NCBI GenBank assembly: GCA_016872725.1
Contig: VGZC01000025.1
Location: forward strand, 1-64,000
Source: Planctomycetota bacterium
Lineage (GTDB): Bacteria > Planctomycetota > Planctomycetia > Pirellulales > Pirellulaceae
Length of the DNA stretch: 64,000 nucleotides
Direction of reading: 5' to 3'
The notes beneath the pieces were generated by a model. It was not told where the DNA came from. It did not search any database and worked only from the letters and a program-made list of their open reading frames with translations. The position numbers and the translations under genes were made by a program. Each line of letters opens with the position of its first letter. The stretch's first letter is position 1. Shown piece after piece: positions 1 to 8,738 of this stretch.

Positions 1-155
1 GAGGATCCGTCCACGCGCGGACTGGGATTGGGCGGATGCATCGAGCTCGCCCCAGGACCGGCAACGCCCCCCACAAACAAGAGCAACGCAACTCACCGAG
101 GGCCTCCAATCGCCGCATTCCGCGCATGCTGCGCAGAGGCCTTTCTTCAGGGGCC

Positions 156-296
156 TGGCCGAAACTGGCGTGGCGTGGCCGAAACTGGCGATTCCCAGGT
201 TTGCCAAAGCGCCTATTTGCCCTTTTGTTTCAGGTCGTCGCAGATTGCTGACTCCGGTGACCTGGTCAAGGTTGAAATGTGGTCAAGGTTGAAATG
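156..296. repeat. Intergenic doubled short motifs (possible mobile-element end)
   Basis: Two short motifs are each present twice in a row. The 15-mer tggccgaaactggcg occurs at 156-170 and 176-190. The 17-mer tggtcaaggttgaaatg occurs at 263-279 and 280-296 with no spacer. The second pair is preceded by gtgacctgg (257-265), the same lead-in that precedes a related doubled motif at 53596-53636. Multiple short repeats at one end are typical of IS21-like element termini, so this may be a relic end. That reading is inference, as no transposase is nearby. Confidence 0.5.
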
Positions 297-297
297 C

Positions 298-480
298 ATG
301 GAAAAGGCGGGAGGGATCGACGGGCTGCACGCGGCATTCTATAAACAAGGCGACCTGGGTTCGGACGGGGTCTGGGATATTTGGCGTGTCGAAGGCCCGG
401 CTTTCGTCTGGCATTTTCGCGGCGCGCGTCCCGTCCACGCATACGTCCACGTTGGGCTATTGGGCGAGTCGACACGCTGA
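298..480 (+). pseudogene. C-terminal fragment of a probable secreted protein
   Basis: The reading frame from 298 to the stop at 480 encodes about 60 residues with protein-like composition, ending in a segment rich in W, V, F and H (WDIWRVEGPAFVWHF, then VHAYVHVG). This resembles the C-terminal end of some exported planctomycete proteins that finish with a WR-(V/L)EGP-x-FVW pattern; that resemblance is from memory, not a search. There is no start codon with a ribosome site, and the recognisable part begins directly after the doubled 17-mer at 263-296. A likely explanation is a gene cut by an insertion or deletion at that junction. The family could not be named with confidence. Confidence 0.35.
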
Positions 481-525
481 CCCGCGGATGGTGGGCGCGC
501 GCGAGCGCAGGTCCGGTTGCCCGTC

Positions 526-1887
526 ATGCAACACCATACGATCGATCGACGGTCCGCGCTGGCTCGCCTCGCAGCTACGATTCCGGCCGCCCTGATCCGG
601 CGTGACGCATTCGCGGTCTCCGACGAGCCCACCGCACGCGCGGCGTCTGATGAAGGGACACCTCGTGACGCGTCGCCTCGAACCGCCTGGATGGCAACCG
701 GCGAACCGGTTTGCGGCTTTGAGCCGTTCGATCATCTGATGATCGGTTTTCTGCGCGACCAGTCGGTTCCGGGAGCCTCGCTTGCCGTGGCGAAGGGCGA
801 CCGCATCGTCTACTCCCGGGCGTTTGGAACGGTGGATCGGTCGACAGGCGGTCCCGTCCTCCCGGCATCGATATTTCGGATCGCGAGTCTCTCCAAGCCG
901 CTGACCGCGATGACGGTCGTGCGACTTGTTGAACGCGGTATCATGTCCCTGGATGATCGATGCCTTGACCGTCTTCGAACGCATCGTCGGCTCTTCGACC
1001 TTCCGGCACCGACCGATTCGCGATTTGCCGAGGTGACCGTTCGGCAGTTGCTGCGGCATACGGGCGGGTGGGACAGGGAGCAATCGACGGATCCGATGTT
1101 CCGATCGGTCGAAATCGCGCGTGAAGCCGGCGCGGCCCCACCGGCGACGGTGGAGCACATCATCCGATACATGGTTGGCCGGCCGCTCGACTTCGCTCCG
1201 GGGCAGCGTTACGCGTACTCGAATTTCGGTTATTGTCTCTTAGGACGCATTCTCGAGTCGGTTACCGGCTGCGACTATTCGGACGTCGTGCGGCGCGAAG
1301 TACTCGAACCGCTCCACGCCACTCGACTTCGACTCGGCCGCACGCGCGAGCGGTCGAGCCACGAAACGGCCTATCACGAGGACACCGAAGCGAGGGGCCC
1401 GTCGGTTTTCGCCGACCAGCTCGGCACTCCCGTTCCAACGCCGTACGGGGCATGGTGCCTTGAAGCAATGGACGCGCACGGCGGCTGGTTGGCCTCGGCG
1501 GAAGACCTGGTTCGCCTTTCGATCGCCTGCTTTGATCGCGACGACCTGATTTCCGACCGGGCTCGCGGATGGATTACGGAACGATCCGAGGGGCGAGCGG
1601 GATGGAACGAGGATGGTTCGCCGAAGGCGCCGTATTACGGGCTCGGCTGGATGATTCGCACCGCCAAGGACTCGATCAACGTCTGGCATACCGGTTCGCT
1701 GCCGGGCACGTCGACGCTGCTGGTGCGACGGCACGACGGGTACCACTGGGCTGTATTATTCAACGGTCGGAACGCGCGCGACGGGCGACGGCTGTCGGCG
1801 GTTATCGATCCCCTCTTGCACCGGGCCGCCGACGCCGTGACCGATTGGCCCGACGCGTCCCGGGGCGCCGCCGCGCCGGGTTCCTAG
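526..1887 (+). CDS. Serine hydrolase, class C beta-lactamase family
   Basis: This 453-residue protein belongs to the beta-lactamase/penicillin-binding-protein-like serine hydrolases, which act on D-amino peptides, beta-lactams or esters; the actual substrate is unknown. The catalytic SxxK is S121-L-S-K124, followed by a Y-S-N motif in YAYSNFGY and a late HTG in VWHTGSLPG. The N-terminus (DRRSALARLAATIPAAL) looks like a Tat-type export signal, so the enzyme is probably periplasmic. I chose the ATG at 526 over an upstream TTG at 517 because it gives a compact signal peptide. The last codons overlap the convergent DUF2062 gene by 4 bases. It could be an esterase rather than a peptidase. Confidence 0.85.
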   Translation: MQHHTIDRRSALARLAATIPAALIRRDAFAVSDEPTARAASDEGTPRDASPRTAWMATGEPVCGFEPFDHLMIGFLRDQSVPGASLAVAKGDRIVYSRAFGTVDRSTGGPVLPASIFRIASLSKPLTAMTVVRLVERGIMSLDDRCLDRLRTHRRLFDLPAPTDSRFAEVTVRQLLRHTGGWDREQSTDPMFRSVEIAREAGAAPPATVEHIIRYMVGRPLDFAPGQRYAYSNFGYCLLGRILESVTGCDYSDVVRREVLEPLHATRLRLGRTRERSSHETAYHEDTEARGPSVFADQLGTPVPTPYGAWCLEAMDAHGGWLASAEDLVRLSIACFDRDDLISDRARGWITERSEGRAGWNEDGSPKAPYYGLGWMIRTAKDSINVWHTGSLPGTSTLLVRRHDGYHWAVLFNGRNARDGRRLSAVIDPLLHRAADAVTDWPDASRGAAAPGS

Positions 1888-2450
1888 TCCGGATTCCCGC
1901 GCGGCGAAGGCGATTCGGCGGCCATGGGTCGTGTGAGGGATCCCCATCGTCTCATGCGATAGCGTCGGACAACGTAGTAGACCGACAGATAGGACGGGTA
2001 ACCGGTAACCAGTCCAACGACACACCCGCCGACCCAGAGCGGCCATGCGATGGCGATGAACCGGGTCCAATAGAACTCGACTTTCGGCATCCATGCGGCC
2101 GGAGGATGCGCCCAGCCTCGCCACCATTGGGCGTTCACGGCTTCGGACCGAATGACGGTGGCCCCCACCTTGTAGCAGAACCAATAAATCGGAACGAGCG
2201 TCGCGGGATTGGAGATCCAGACGAGTGGGACGCCCACGACCTTGTTGGCTCGAAGCATCCACGCGAAAAATACGACCAGCCCCATTTGAAAGCCGATTGT
2301 CGGAGTGAATGTGACGAACATGCCGATCGCGACGCCGAGCGCCAGGCGATGCGGAGGGTCATCGGCGTGCAGCATGTTGTGCACGACGAAATGCCTCGCA
2401 CGGCGCCACCGCTCGGAAACCGTCTCGCGAATCCACCGGTGCGGCGACAT
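1884..2450 (-). CDS. DUF2062 domain membrane protein
   Basis: A 188-residue small membrane protein of the DUF2062 family, function unknown. The family signature region is visible: PHRLALGVAIGMFVTFTP, then a second hydrophobic segment, then NPATLVPIYWFCYKVG, followed by a C-terminal hydrophobic hairpin around WPLWVGGCVVGLVTG. Three to four membrane segments are likely. The ATG lies 3 bases after the stop of the upstream RNA methyltransferase gene, so the two are probably translated together. DUF2062 proteins often sit beside glycosyltransferases or in small operons of envelope genes, but nothing here points to a substrate. Confidence 0.8.
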   Translation of the reverse strand: MSPHRWIRETVSERWRRARHFVVHNMLHADDPPHRLALGVAIGMFVTFTPTIGFQMGLVVFFAWMLRANKVVGVPLVWISNPATLVPIYWFCYKVGATVIRSEAVNAQWWRGWAHPPAAWMPKVEFYWTRFIAIAWPLWVGGCVVGLVTGYPSYLSVYYVVRRYRMRRWGSLTRPMAAESPSPRGNPD

Positions 2451-2453
2451 GAA

Positions 2454-3254
2454 TCACGTGCGGGCGCGCGACAGCGCGTACATGAAGACGCCGCTTGCGA
2501 CGGCGACATTGAGTGAATCGGTCGGAGGGGTCATCGGAATCGTCAGCAGATGGTCGGCGCGGGACTTCCAATACTCGGGGAGCCCGTGGCCCTCGTTTCC
2601 CAAGACGAGGATCAGACGGCCTGGACACGAAAAGGTATCAAGGGGAACGGCCTCTTTGTCAAGGACGGTTGCCGCGATTCGCGCGCCATAGCGACTGCGG
2701 AGTGTATCGAGGTCCGTCGCCAGATCATCCGATTCGACGATATCCAGGTGGAACGGAGCACCCATGGAAACGCGAAGAATCCGGCGGGAGAGCGGGTCAC
2801 CGCAATGGGGGCCGAGAATGACCGCGCGGGCGCCGAACGCGCTCGCGTTTCTCAGCACCGATCCGACGTTTTCGGGATCCTGGACATCGGCGAGCGCTAC
2901 GATGAGCCATCCGGAACGATCGAGGTCGGCGAGCCACCGCACGGAATGCCGCAGAGGCCGTCGGGCGCAGGCGACGACGCCGCGATGGAATCGGAACCCC
3001 ACGACCCGCTCACTCCATCCGTCGGGCACCACATAGACGTCGACGGAATCGGGAATCCCGGCTCCGAGTTCCTCAACGCGACGATGGTCGATGAGCAACG
3101 ATTCGGTTGTGAGGCCGCTTTCGAGCAAGCGGCGAACGAGCCACATTCCTTCGGCGACGAACGATCCCGAGCGCCGGCCCGCCTTCGAGGTCCTCAAGTC
3201 GCGATAGGCATCGAGCCTGGGGTCATCGAGGGAATCGATGGGAACGATCGGCAT
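2454..3254 (-). CDS. RNA 2'-O-ribose methyltransferase, TrmH/SpoU family
   Basis: This predicted 266-residue SPOUT methyltransferase transfers a methyl group from S-adenosylmethionine to a ribose 2'-OH in tRNA or rRNA. The N-terminal quarter is a SpoU substrate-binding type domain (SKAGRRSGSFVAEGMWLV). The C-terminal knot carries the three motifs: VQDPENVGSVLRNASAFGA, LILVLGNEGHGL and TDSLNVAVASGV. I start at ATG 3254 because the frame upstream (to 3389) has no protein-like character and would run into the divergent BtpA promoter region. The exact target nucleotide cannot be told from sequence. It leads a two-gene unit with the DUF2062 gene. Confidence 0.88.
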   Translation of the reverse strand: MPIVPIDSLDDPRLDAYRDLRTSKAGRRSGSFVAEGMWLVRRLLESGLTTESLLIDHRRVEELGAGIPDSVDVYVVPDGWSERVVGFRFHRGVVACARRPLRHSVRWLADLDRSGWLIVALADVQDPENVGSVLRNASAFGARAVILGPHCGDPLSRRILRVSMGAPFHLDIVESDDLATDLDTLRSRYGARIAATVLDKEAVPLDTFSCPGRLILVLGNEGHGLPEYWKSRADHLLTIPMTPPTDSLNVAVASGVFMYALSRART

Positions 3255-3387
3255 ACGCAGCTTCGCGCCGTTCGGGGTATCGCACTCCGGAAATCCGCCC
3301 GGTACGCCGCAGCCGCGCGACGGTGGCGTCCGGGGCCGTTGGCTGGTAATCTTGCACGCGCCGGCTCGACTTGACAAGGGAACGCAC

Positions 3388-4188
3388 ATGGTCGATTTTC
3401 ACGATCAGCTCGGCCCCAAGCCACTCTTGGGCGTCGTGCACCTTCTTCCCCTTCCGGGTTCGCCGGCGTACGGAGGCGACTGGCCAATCGTGAGGCGCCG
3501 CGCCGCGGAGGACGCGGCGGCGTACGCGGAAGGCGGCGCCGACGGTTTGGTGATCGAGAACTTCGGCGATTCGCCGTTCTTCCCGGGTTCGGTTCCCGCG
3601 GAAACGGTCGCGCATATGGCTGTGATCGGCGCCGAAATCCGCGATCGAACCGACTTGCCGCTCGGCGTCAACGTCCTGCGCAACGACGGACTATCGGCCC
3701 TGTCGATCGCCCACGCGATCGGCGCGGCGTTTATCCGAGTGAACGTGCTGATCGGCGCTCGCGTCGCCGACCAGGGACTTCTGGTCGGCATCGCGCACGA
3801 CCTGCTCCGCCTGCGAAGACGGCTCGACGCCGCCTCCGTGCTGATCCTCGCCGATGTGGACGTGAAACACGCGGCGTCCCTCGCGCCGCGTCCCATCGAG
3901 GAAGAAGTCGAAGAGACCTTGGAGCGGGGCCGCGCGGACGCGGTAATCGTGACCGGCCGCTCGACGGGCGATCCGGCGAACGGCGACGATTTGAGGCGGG
4001 CCGTCGAAGCGGCCGGGTCGCGGCCCGTGCTGGTCGGGAGCGGCGTGACGCCCGCGAACGTCATGTCGTGGAGAGGTTTGTGCGGCGGATTCCTCGTCGG
4101 TACGTATTGCAAAGAGGGCGGGGCGGTCGAACAACCGGTCGACCGGGCCCGCGTCGCTCGCCTTCGAGCGGCGCTTGACGACCGTTGA
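3388..4188 (+). CDS. BtpA/SgcQ family TIM-barrel protein
   Basis: A 266-residue protein of the BtpA/SgcQ family. In cyanobacteria BtpA affects photosystem I accumulation; in other bacteria the role is unclear, and the fold is a phosphate-binding TIM barrel. Recognisable segments are GVVHLLPLPGSPAYGG near the start, GADGLVIENFGDSPF, LPLGVNVLRND, DVDVKHAASL, DAVIVTGRSTG and the C-terminal VLVGSGVTPANV phosphate-binding type loop. The ATG at 3388 has an aaggg ribosome site 7 bases upstream, so the open frame from 3238 is not used. It is divergent from the TrmH gene with about 130 bp between starts. This is not a photosynthesis cluster, so a photosystem role is unlikely. Confidence 0.87.
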   Translation: MVDFHDQLGPKPLLGVVHLLPLPGSPAYGGDWPIVRRRAAEDAAAYAEGGADGLVIENFGDSPFFPGSVPAETVAHMAVIGAEIRDRTDLPLGVNVLRNDGLSALSIAHAIGAAFIRVNVLIGARVADQGLLVGIAHDLLRLRRRLDAASVLILADVDVKHAASLAPRPIEEEVEETLERGRADAVIVTGRSTGDPANGDDLRRAVEAAGSRPVLVGSGVTPANVMSWRGLCGGFLVGTYCKEGGAVEQPVDRARVARLRAALDDR

Positions 4189-4240
4189 TCGATCGCATGC
4201 CGCCGACGGGTACGCCTCGCTCGGGGTCCCCGGAGCATTC

Positions 4241-4271
4241 TTGACGCTTGTCCGAATTCTGACAGACTAAT
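4241..4271 (+). promoter_or_regulatory. Weak sigma70-like promoter candidate
   Basis: A TTGACG box at 4241-4246 is followed after 19 bases by ACTAAT at 4266-4271, 100 bases upstream of the zinc-ribbon gene. An inverted pair gtccga/tcggac (4250-4255 and 4271-4276) overlaps it and could be an operator. The spacing is long and the -10 match is only partial, so this is tentative. Confidence 0.25.
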
Positions 4272-4371
4272 CGGACTTCGGCGCCGCATCGATCGGGCCC
4301 GTTGGAATTGGAATCGACTCAAGGAACGCGGATCCGCGGAGCGAGTGCGGTCCGGAGGAGGGACCGACGTC

Positions 4372-5043
4372 ATGCCCATTCCGGTGACCTGCCCGACATG
4401 CCACAAACGATTCCAGGTCAGCGACAAGTTCGCGGGCCAAAAGGGTCCGTGCCCGAGTTGCAAGGGGATCATCCAGGTTCCCGCGAAATCGGAAGAGGTC
4501 GTGGTCCACGCCCCCGAGGAGTTTGGGCCGAAGTCGACGTCGGGCACCGCCGTGCTCAAACCGATCGGCCGCTCCGAGGCCCGATTCTCGGTCCCCGCCG
4601 CGGCCGGAATCGGCGCGGGGGTTCTCACGGTTTTTCTGGTAGCCTGGTTGTTGCGGTCGGAGGAAGGCAAGGTTGCGTTGCCCATCCTCGCGGCGGGCGC
4701 CGTCCTGCTCGGACCGCCGTTGGCGCTCGGCGGCTACACATTCCTGCGCAGCGACGAACTGGAGCCCCATCGCGGCCGCGCGCTCTACGTCCGCAGTCTG
4801 GTGTGCGGGTTGGTCCACGCCGCGCTATGGGGCGTTTACGCGCTCGGCATCCACCTGGTTTTTGAAGGCGAGCCTCTTGAGACTTATCAACTGGCTTTCG
4901 CCGCGCCGGTCCTGGTCGCCGCGGGCGCGTTCGCATCGGTGCTCAGCCTGGATCTGGATCCCACGTCGGGGGCGATCCACTACGGATTGTACTTGCTTGT
5001 GACCGTCGTCCTTCGGCTCGTCATGAATCTCCCCGCGTATTGA
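4372..5043 (+). CDS. Zinc-ribbon membrane protein of unknown function
   Basis: A 223-residue protein with an N-terminal zinc ribbon formed by CPTCHKRFQV and CPSCKGIIQVP (about residues 6-35), a pattern common at the start of planctomycete membrane proteins. A short polar linker leads to about five hydrophobic segments between residues 75 and 220. The topology suggests a cytoplasmic metal-binding head and a membrane body. The ATG at 4372 follows a strong ggaggaggg ribosome site at 4353-4361, which excludes the upstream in-frame codon at 4345. It is 32 bases from the next gene and probably co-transcribed with the HD phosphohydrolase. No enzymatic function is evident. Confidence 0.75.
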   Translation: MPIPVTCPTCHKRFQVSDKFAGQKGPCPSCKGIIQVPAKSEEVVVHAPEEFGPKSTSGTAVLKPIGRSEARFSVPAAAGIGAGVLTVFLVAWLLRSEEGKVALPILAAGAVLLGPPLALGGYTFLRSDELEPHRGRALYVRSLVCGLVHAALWGVYALGIHLVFEGEPLETYQLAFAAPVLVAAGAFASVLSLDLDPTSGAIHYGLYLLVTVVLRLVMNLPAY

Positions 5044-5075
5044 CGGACGGCGCGATCGGTTGAGGAGGAGGCCGA

Positions 5076-6419
5076 GTGGACGGGATACACGACATTCCCG
5101 AAATCCGTGAACTGGATTCGCGCCGGCAGCTCATCCGCATCCCCGATCAGATCGACGTGCCGCTGACGGCCCGCGTCAAGCAGCTCATCGACACGGTGGA
5201 ATTCCGAAGGTTGGCGCGCATCAGCCAATTGGGGCTCGTATCGCTCGTCTACCCCGCCGCGCACCACACGCGTTTCGAGCATTCGCTCGGCGTCTACCGG
5301 ATGTGCCTGCTCTACCTGCGCCAGCTCGCCTTCGATCCCAGATTCCCCCAGCTCATCGAACCCGCGGACGCGGAGATACTGATCGCGGCGGCCCTCCTGC
5401 ACGATCTGGGTCACTGGCCTTTTTGCCATCCGATCGAGGACATGCGGATCCCCGGCGTGCCGGACCACGAACTCCTGGCCAACAGTTTCATCCTGGAAGG
5501 CGAGATCTCGGACACGTTGCGGGACGACTGGTCGATCAACCCGCGCGACGTCGTGGCGCTCCTTTCCGAGAAGCCGCCCGGCTCGGCGGCCCGCCTCCTG
5601 CAGAGCGTCCTGTCGGGACCGATCGACGTCGACAAGATGGACTATCTCGCGCGCGACAGCCTGCACGCGGGCGTTCCGTACGGTCGGAACTTCGATCAGC
5701 AGCGATTGATCGGCAGCCTCTGCGTGAACGCGGCGGGTGACGGGCTCGCGATCCGCGAGAAGGGCCGAACGGCCGCGGAAATGATGGTTTTCGCGCGGTA
5801 TGTCATGTTCAGCGAAGTGTACTGGCACCACGCCGTGCGCTCGGCGACCGCCATGCTGCAACGCGCCTTCTTTTCCCTTCGGGATCAACTCGATATGGAT
5901 GCCCTCTTCCGGCTCGATGAACGCGAGATGATCGCCGAGATGGTCTCCGCGGCGGGCGGCGGTCCGGCGCGCGAACTGCTCGACGGCCTGTTCGGCCCTT
6001 CGCGCCGACTCTACAAACGGCTGGCCCAGTTCAGCTATTTCGAAACGCGCGACGTCTATTCCAAGTTGGCGCGTCGGCCCTATGCGTGGCTCGTCGCATG
6101 CGCCGAGTCATTCGCGAGGGTCGCCGGTCAGACGGTGGGGCGGAAGATCGCGCCGCACGAGATCCTGTTCGACGCGCCGCCCGTGGAATTGGAAGTCGAA
6201 TTCCAAGTCGAAATCCACTACCCCAAGGAAAAAGCCCACCGGCTGCTCGGCGACGTGTCACCCGTCGTCCAAACACTCGCCCGACGCCAGTTCGACGACT
6301 ACGTCAAGCGGGTCCGCGTGTTCGTCCATCCGCGCGTGATCGACGCGTTCGACGATCGGACCGACATCGCGTGGATCGTCGAGGAATCGATCGGGCTCGC
6401 CGATGACGCGATCGCCTGA
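5076..6419 (+). CDS. HD-domain phosphohydrolase (dGTPase-like)
   Basis: This 447-residue protein is an HD superfamily metal-dependent phosphohydrolase of the dGTPase-like group (COG1078 type), which hydrolyses nucleotide triphosphates or related phosphoesters. Metal ligands are visible: H64 and H69 in HHTRFEHSLG, H109-D110 in LLHDLGHWPFCH, with H113 and H118, and the later VDKMDYLARD motif that completes the site. The start is GTG at 5076, supported by an aggaggag ribosome site 6 bases upstream. The length is near the usual size for the family. Natural substrate is unknown; a role in nucleotide pool control is family knowledge, not shown here. Confidence 0.9.
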   Translation: MDGIHDIPEIRELDSRRQLIRIPDQIDVPLTARVKQLIDTVEFRRLARISQLGLVSLVYPAAHHTRFEHSLGVYRMCLLYLRQLAFDPRFPQLIEPADAEILIAAALLHDLGHWPFCHPIEDMRIPGVPDHELLANSFILEGEISDTLRDDWSINPRDVVALLSEKPPGSAARLLQSVLSGPIDVDKMDYLARDSLHAGVPYGRNFDQQRLIGSLCVNAAGDGLAIREKGRTAAEMMVFARYVMFSEVYWHHAVRSATAMLQRAFFSLRDQLDMDALFRLDEREMIAEMVSAAGGGPARELLDGLFGPSRRLYKRLAQFSYFETRDVYSKLARRPYAWLVACAESFARVAGQTVGRKIAPHEILFDAPPVELEVEFQVEIHYPKEKAHRLLGDVSPVVQTLARRQFDDYVKRVRVFVHPRVIDAFDDRTDIAWIVEESIGLADDAIA

Positions 6420-6460
6420 CCGCGCCCGTTCGTCGCGCGACGCGAATAGCGTCGGGCCGC

Positions 6461-6535
6461 GGCCCGGAATCGCGCGGCCCGGAATCGCGCGGCCCGGAAT
6501 CGCGCGGCCCGGAATCGCGCGGCCCGGAATCGCGC
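6461..6535. repeat. Five perfect tandem copies of a 15-bp unit
   Basis: The unit ggcccggaatcgcgc is repeated five times without interruption between the HD gene and the histidine kinase gene. The array ends 44 bases before the kinase start codon, so it lies in the 5' leader or promoter region. Its copy number is likely to vary through slippage. Confidence 0.95.
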
Positions 6536-6579
6536 GATCGGGCCTACCGGCCCGCGACGCTCGGCCCTAGAATCGACGC

Positions 6580-8283
6580 ATGGCTTCGCTCTTTGTCATT
6601 CGCGGCCGCGATCAAGGACGGCGGTTCGAGCTCGACCAGGACGTCTTGTCGGTCGGTCGGGACGCGACGAACGGCATCCAGTTGCACGACACGGAGGTAT
6701 CGCGCCGGCATGCCGAGTTCCGAGCGAACGGTCCACAACACGAGCTGGAGGATCTTCAAAGTTCCAACGGGACGTTCGTAAACAACGGCCGAGTCGATCG
6801 CCATCGGCTTCGGAGCGGCGATCGAATCCAGATCGGACGCACGCTGATGATCTACACGGCGCCCGAGGAGTCGCTGACGGTCGACGCGGCGGGGACCGTC
6901 GATATCGTGGGTGTCGGAACGGGCGCCGCGGCGCGGATCATATCGAGCGTCGGCCGGCCGGAATCGGGCGGAACGGGAGGCGTGGTGGAGGGGTCGGAAA
7001 GCCCCTGGCTCGCGCGGGCGCAAAGCAATCTGCAGATCATGTACCGCACGGCGCTCGCCGTCAGCCATACGCTCGACATCGACGAGCTCCTCGATCGGAT
7101 CATGGAGCTGATCTTCGAGTGGGTCGAAGCGGACCGGGGATGCGTGATGCTCATGGACCCCGAAACGGACGAGCTGCGTCCGGCCGTTCGACGCGATCGC
7201 CAGTCAGCGGGGAGCGAGGCGATTTCGATCAGTCGCACAATCCTCGATTACGTTCTGGAACGCAACGAGGGCGTTCTCACGAGCGACGCGAGGGACGACG
7301 AGCGATGGGAGGCGGCCCGCAGCATCGTGACCGCCGGCGTCCGGGAAGCGATCTGCGTGCCGATGCAGGGCCGATACGGCGTCGTCGGAATCGTCTATAT
7401 CGACACGTTCACGCCACCTGGACGAATCACCCTTCATCCCCATGCCAACAAGTTCACCGACGAACATCTCAAGCTGATGGTGGCGATCGGGCACCAGGCC
7501 GCTTTGGCGATCGAGGACACGTTCTACTATTCCGCCATGCTCCAAGCCGAGCGGCTCGCCGCGATCGGCCAGACGATCGCGACCCTTTCGCATCACATCA
7601 AGAACATCCTGCAGGGTATTCGAGGCGGCGGATACCTGATGCAGGAAGGGCTCAAGGCGCGCGACTTCGATGTCATCGGACGAGGTTGGGCCATCGTCGA
7701 CAAGAACCAGGAACGGATCTCCAATCTCGTCATGGATATGCTGACCTACAGCAAGGAACGCGAGCCCGAGAAGACGGCCGGCGACATCCACGAGGTGATC
7801 GGGGATGTCGTCGAGTTGATGCACGTTCGCGCCCGCGACGCGAACGTCAAGCTCGAATGGAATCCGTCCGAACCCAGCCCGCCGGCGTCCTTCGACGCCG
7901 ACGCCATGCACCGGGCCATCCTGAATGTGGTCACCAACGCCATCGATGCCTGCGAGCATGTCGCGAACGGCCGGGTCACGATCGAGACCCGGACAATCCC
8001 CGAGAAGAAGGTCTGCCGGATTCTGGTATCGGACAACGGCGAAGGGGTCGCTCCCGAGGATCGCGCGAAGATCTTCTCGATCTTCGAGTCCCGCAAGGGC
8101 AGCCGAGGCACGGGGCTCGGCCTCCCCGTCAGCCTCAAGATCGTCCGCGAACACGGCGGAGACATCACGCTCGACAGCGGCCCCGGTTCGGGAACGACTT
8201 TCACGCTCGCACTCCCGCTCTCCCCGGAGAACCGCGTCGAGGAAGACGAACGGTCGAGGCTCGTCGAGGGCAACGATCCATGA
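6580..8283 (+). CDS. FHA-GAF sensor histidine kinase
   Basis: A 567-residue soluble histidine kinase. Residues 1-95 form an FHA phosphothreonine-binding domain (SVGRD, SRRHAEF, SSNGTFVNN). Residues about 150-315 are a GAF sensor domain. The phosphoacceptor box is LSHHIKNIL with H338. The ATPase domain has the N box NVVTNAIDAC (N453), DNGEGV (D485) and GTGLGLPVS (about 511-517). No transmembrane segment is present, so it senses a cytoplasmic signal. The H box is followed by H rather than E/D, as in some NtrB-like kinases. No response regulator lies nearby, so the partner is elsewhere. FHA fused to a histidine kinase suggests cross-talk with Ser/Thr phosphorylation, which is inference. Confidence 0.9.
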   Translation: MASLFVIRGRDQGRRFELDQDVLSVGRDATNGIQLHDTEVSRRHAEFRANGPQHELEDLQSSNGTFVNNGRVDRHRLRSGDRIQIGRTLMIYTAPEESLTVDAAGTVDIVGVGTGAAARIISSVGRPESGGTGGVVEGSESPWLARAQSNLQIMYRTALAVSHTLDIDELLDRIMELIFEWVEADRGCVMLMDPETDELRPAVRRDRQSAGSEAISISRTILDYVLERNEGVLTSDARDDERWEAARSIVTAGVREAICVPMQGRYGVVGIVYIDTFTPPGRITLHPHANKFTDEHLKLMVAIGHQAALAIEDTFYYSAMLQAERLAAIGQTIATLSHHIKNILQGIRGGGYLMQEGLKARDFDVIGRGWAIVDKNQERISNLVMDMLTYSKEREPEKTAGDIHEVIGDVVELMHVRARDANVKLEWNPSEPSPPASFDADAMHRAILNVVTNAIDACEHVANGRVTIETRTIPEKKVCRILVSDNGEGVAPEDRAKIFSIFESRKGSRGTGLGLPVSLKIVREHGGDITLDSGPGSGTTFTLALPLSPENRVEEDERSRLVEGNDP

Positions 8284-8738
8284 TCGAGGTCTCGCGGATC
8301 GCGTGCTCGGGCGGTGGGAACGGCCCCGCGCACGTCCCCGGTTCCGCGTCACATGGTCGCCGAGGCCGGCGTCATGCGACAATGCGTCTATCCATGCCAA
8401 ACGCCTTTTCGTATCCTGGGGAGCGCCGTTCGAAGGGTTGCGCGGCTGGGTAATCCACGCGGTCCCGAGGTTGCGCGGCTGGGTAAGCCACGCGGTCCTC
8501 AAGCAACTTTGTCATATTTACAAGACGGGCGGTGCGATAGTTACCATGCGGTCTTGGTCCGAAACGGGTGAGCCCCCCGCCAATCCGGCGAAAACACGGC
8601 GAATCGGACGTGCGCCGATCGGTTTCGCGGAAACGGCGCGGCAGTTGCATAACACGGTGCGCCGGCCGGTTCGGCCCCGCGTCGCGGGTCTCATCAAACG
8701 CCGAACACGGTAACGGCATGGTTTAGGGAGGCTAGAGA
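8284..8738. repeat. Intergenic region with a 31-bp direct repeat
   Basis: No gene is supported in this 455-bp gap. It holds two near-identical 31-base copies at 8436-8466 and 8469-8499 containing gcgcggctgggta; they differ at two positions. An AT-richer patch follows (8508-8521). A 55-codon frame at 8546-8713 is open but has no homology signal or ribosome site and is not called. Confidence 0.7.

Noticed and set aside
6461-6535. CRISPR array
   Set aside because: Copies are contiguous with no spacers; the same holds for the 63-bp and 14-bp arrays.
8546-8713. A 55-codon plus-strand gene before the DUF1571 gene
   Set aside because: No ribosome site, no similarity and Arg-rich composition typical of chance frames.
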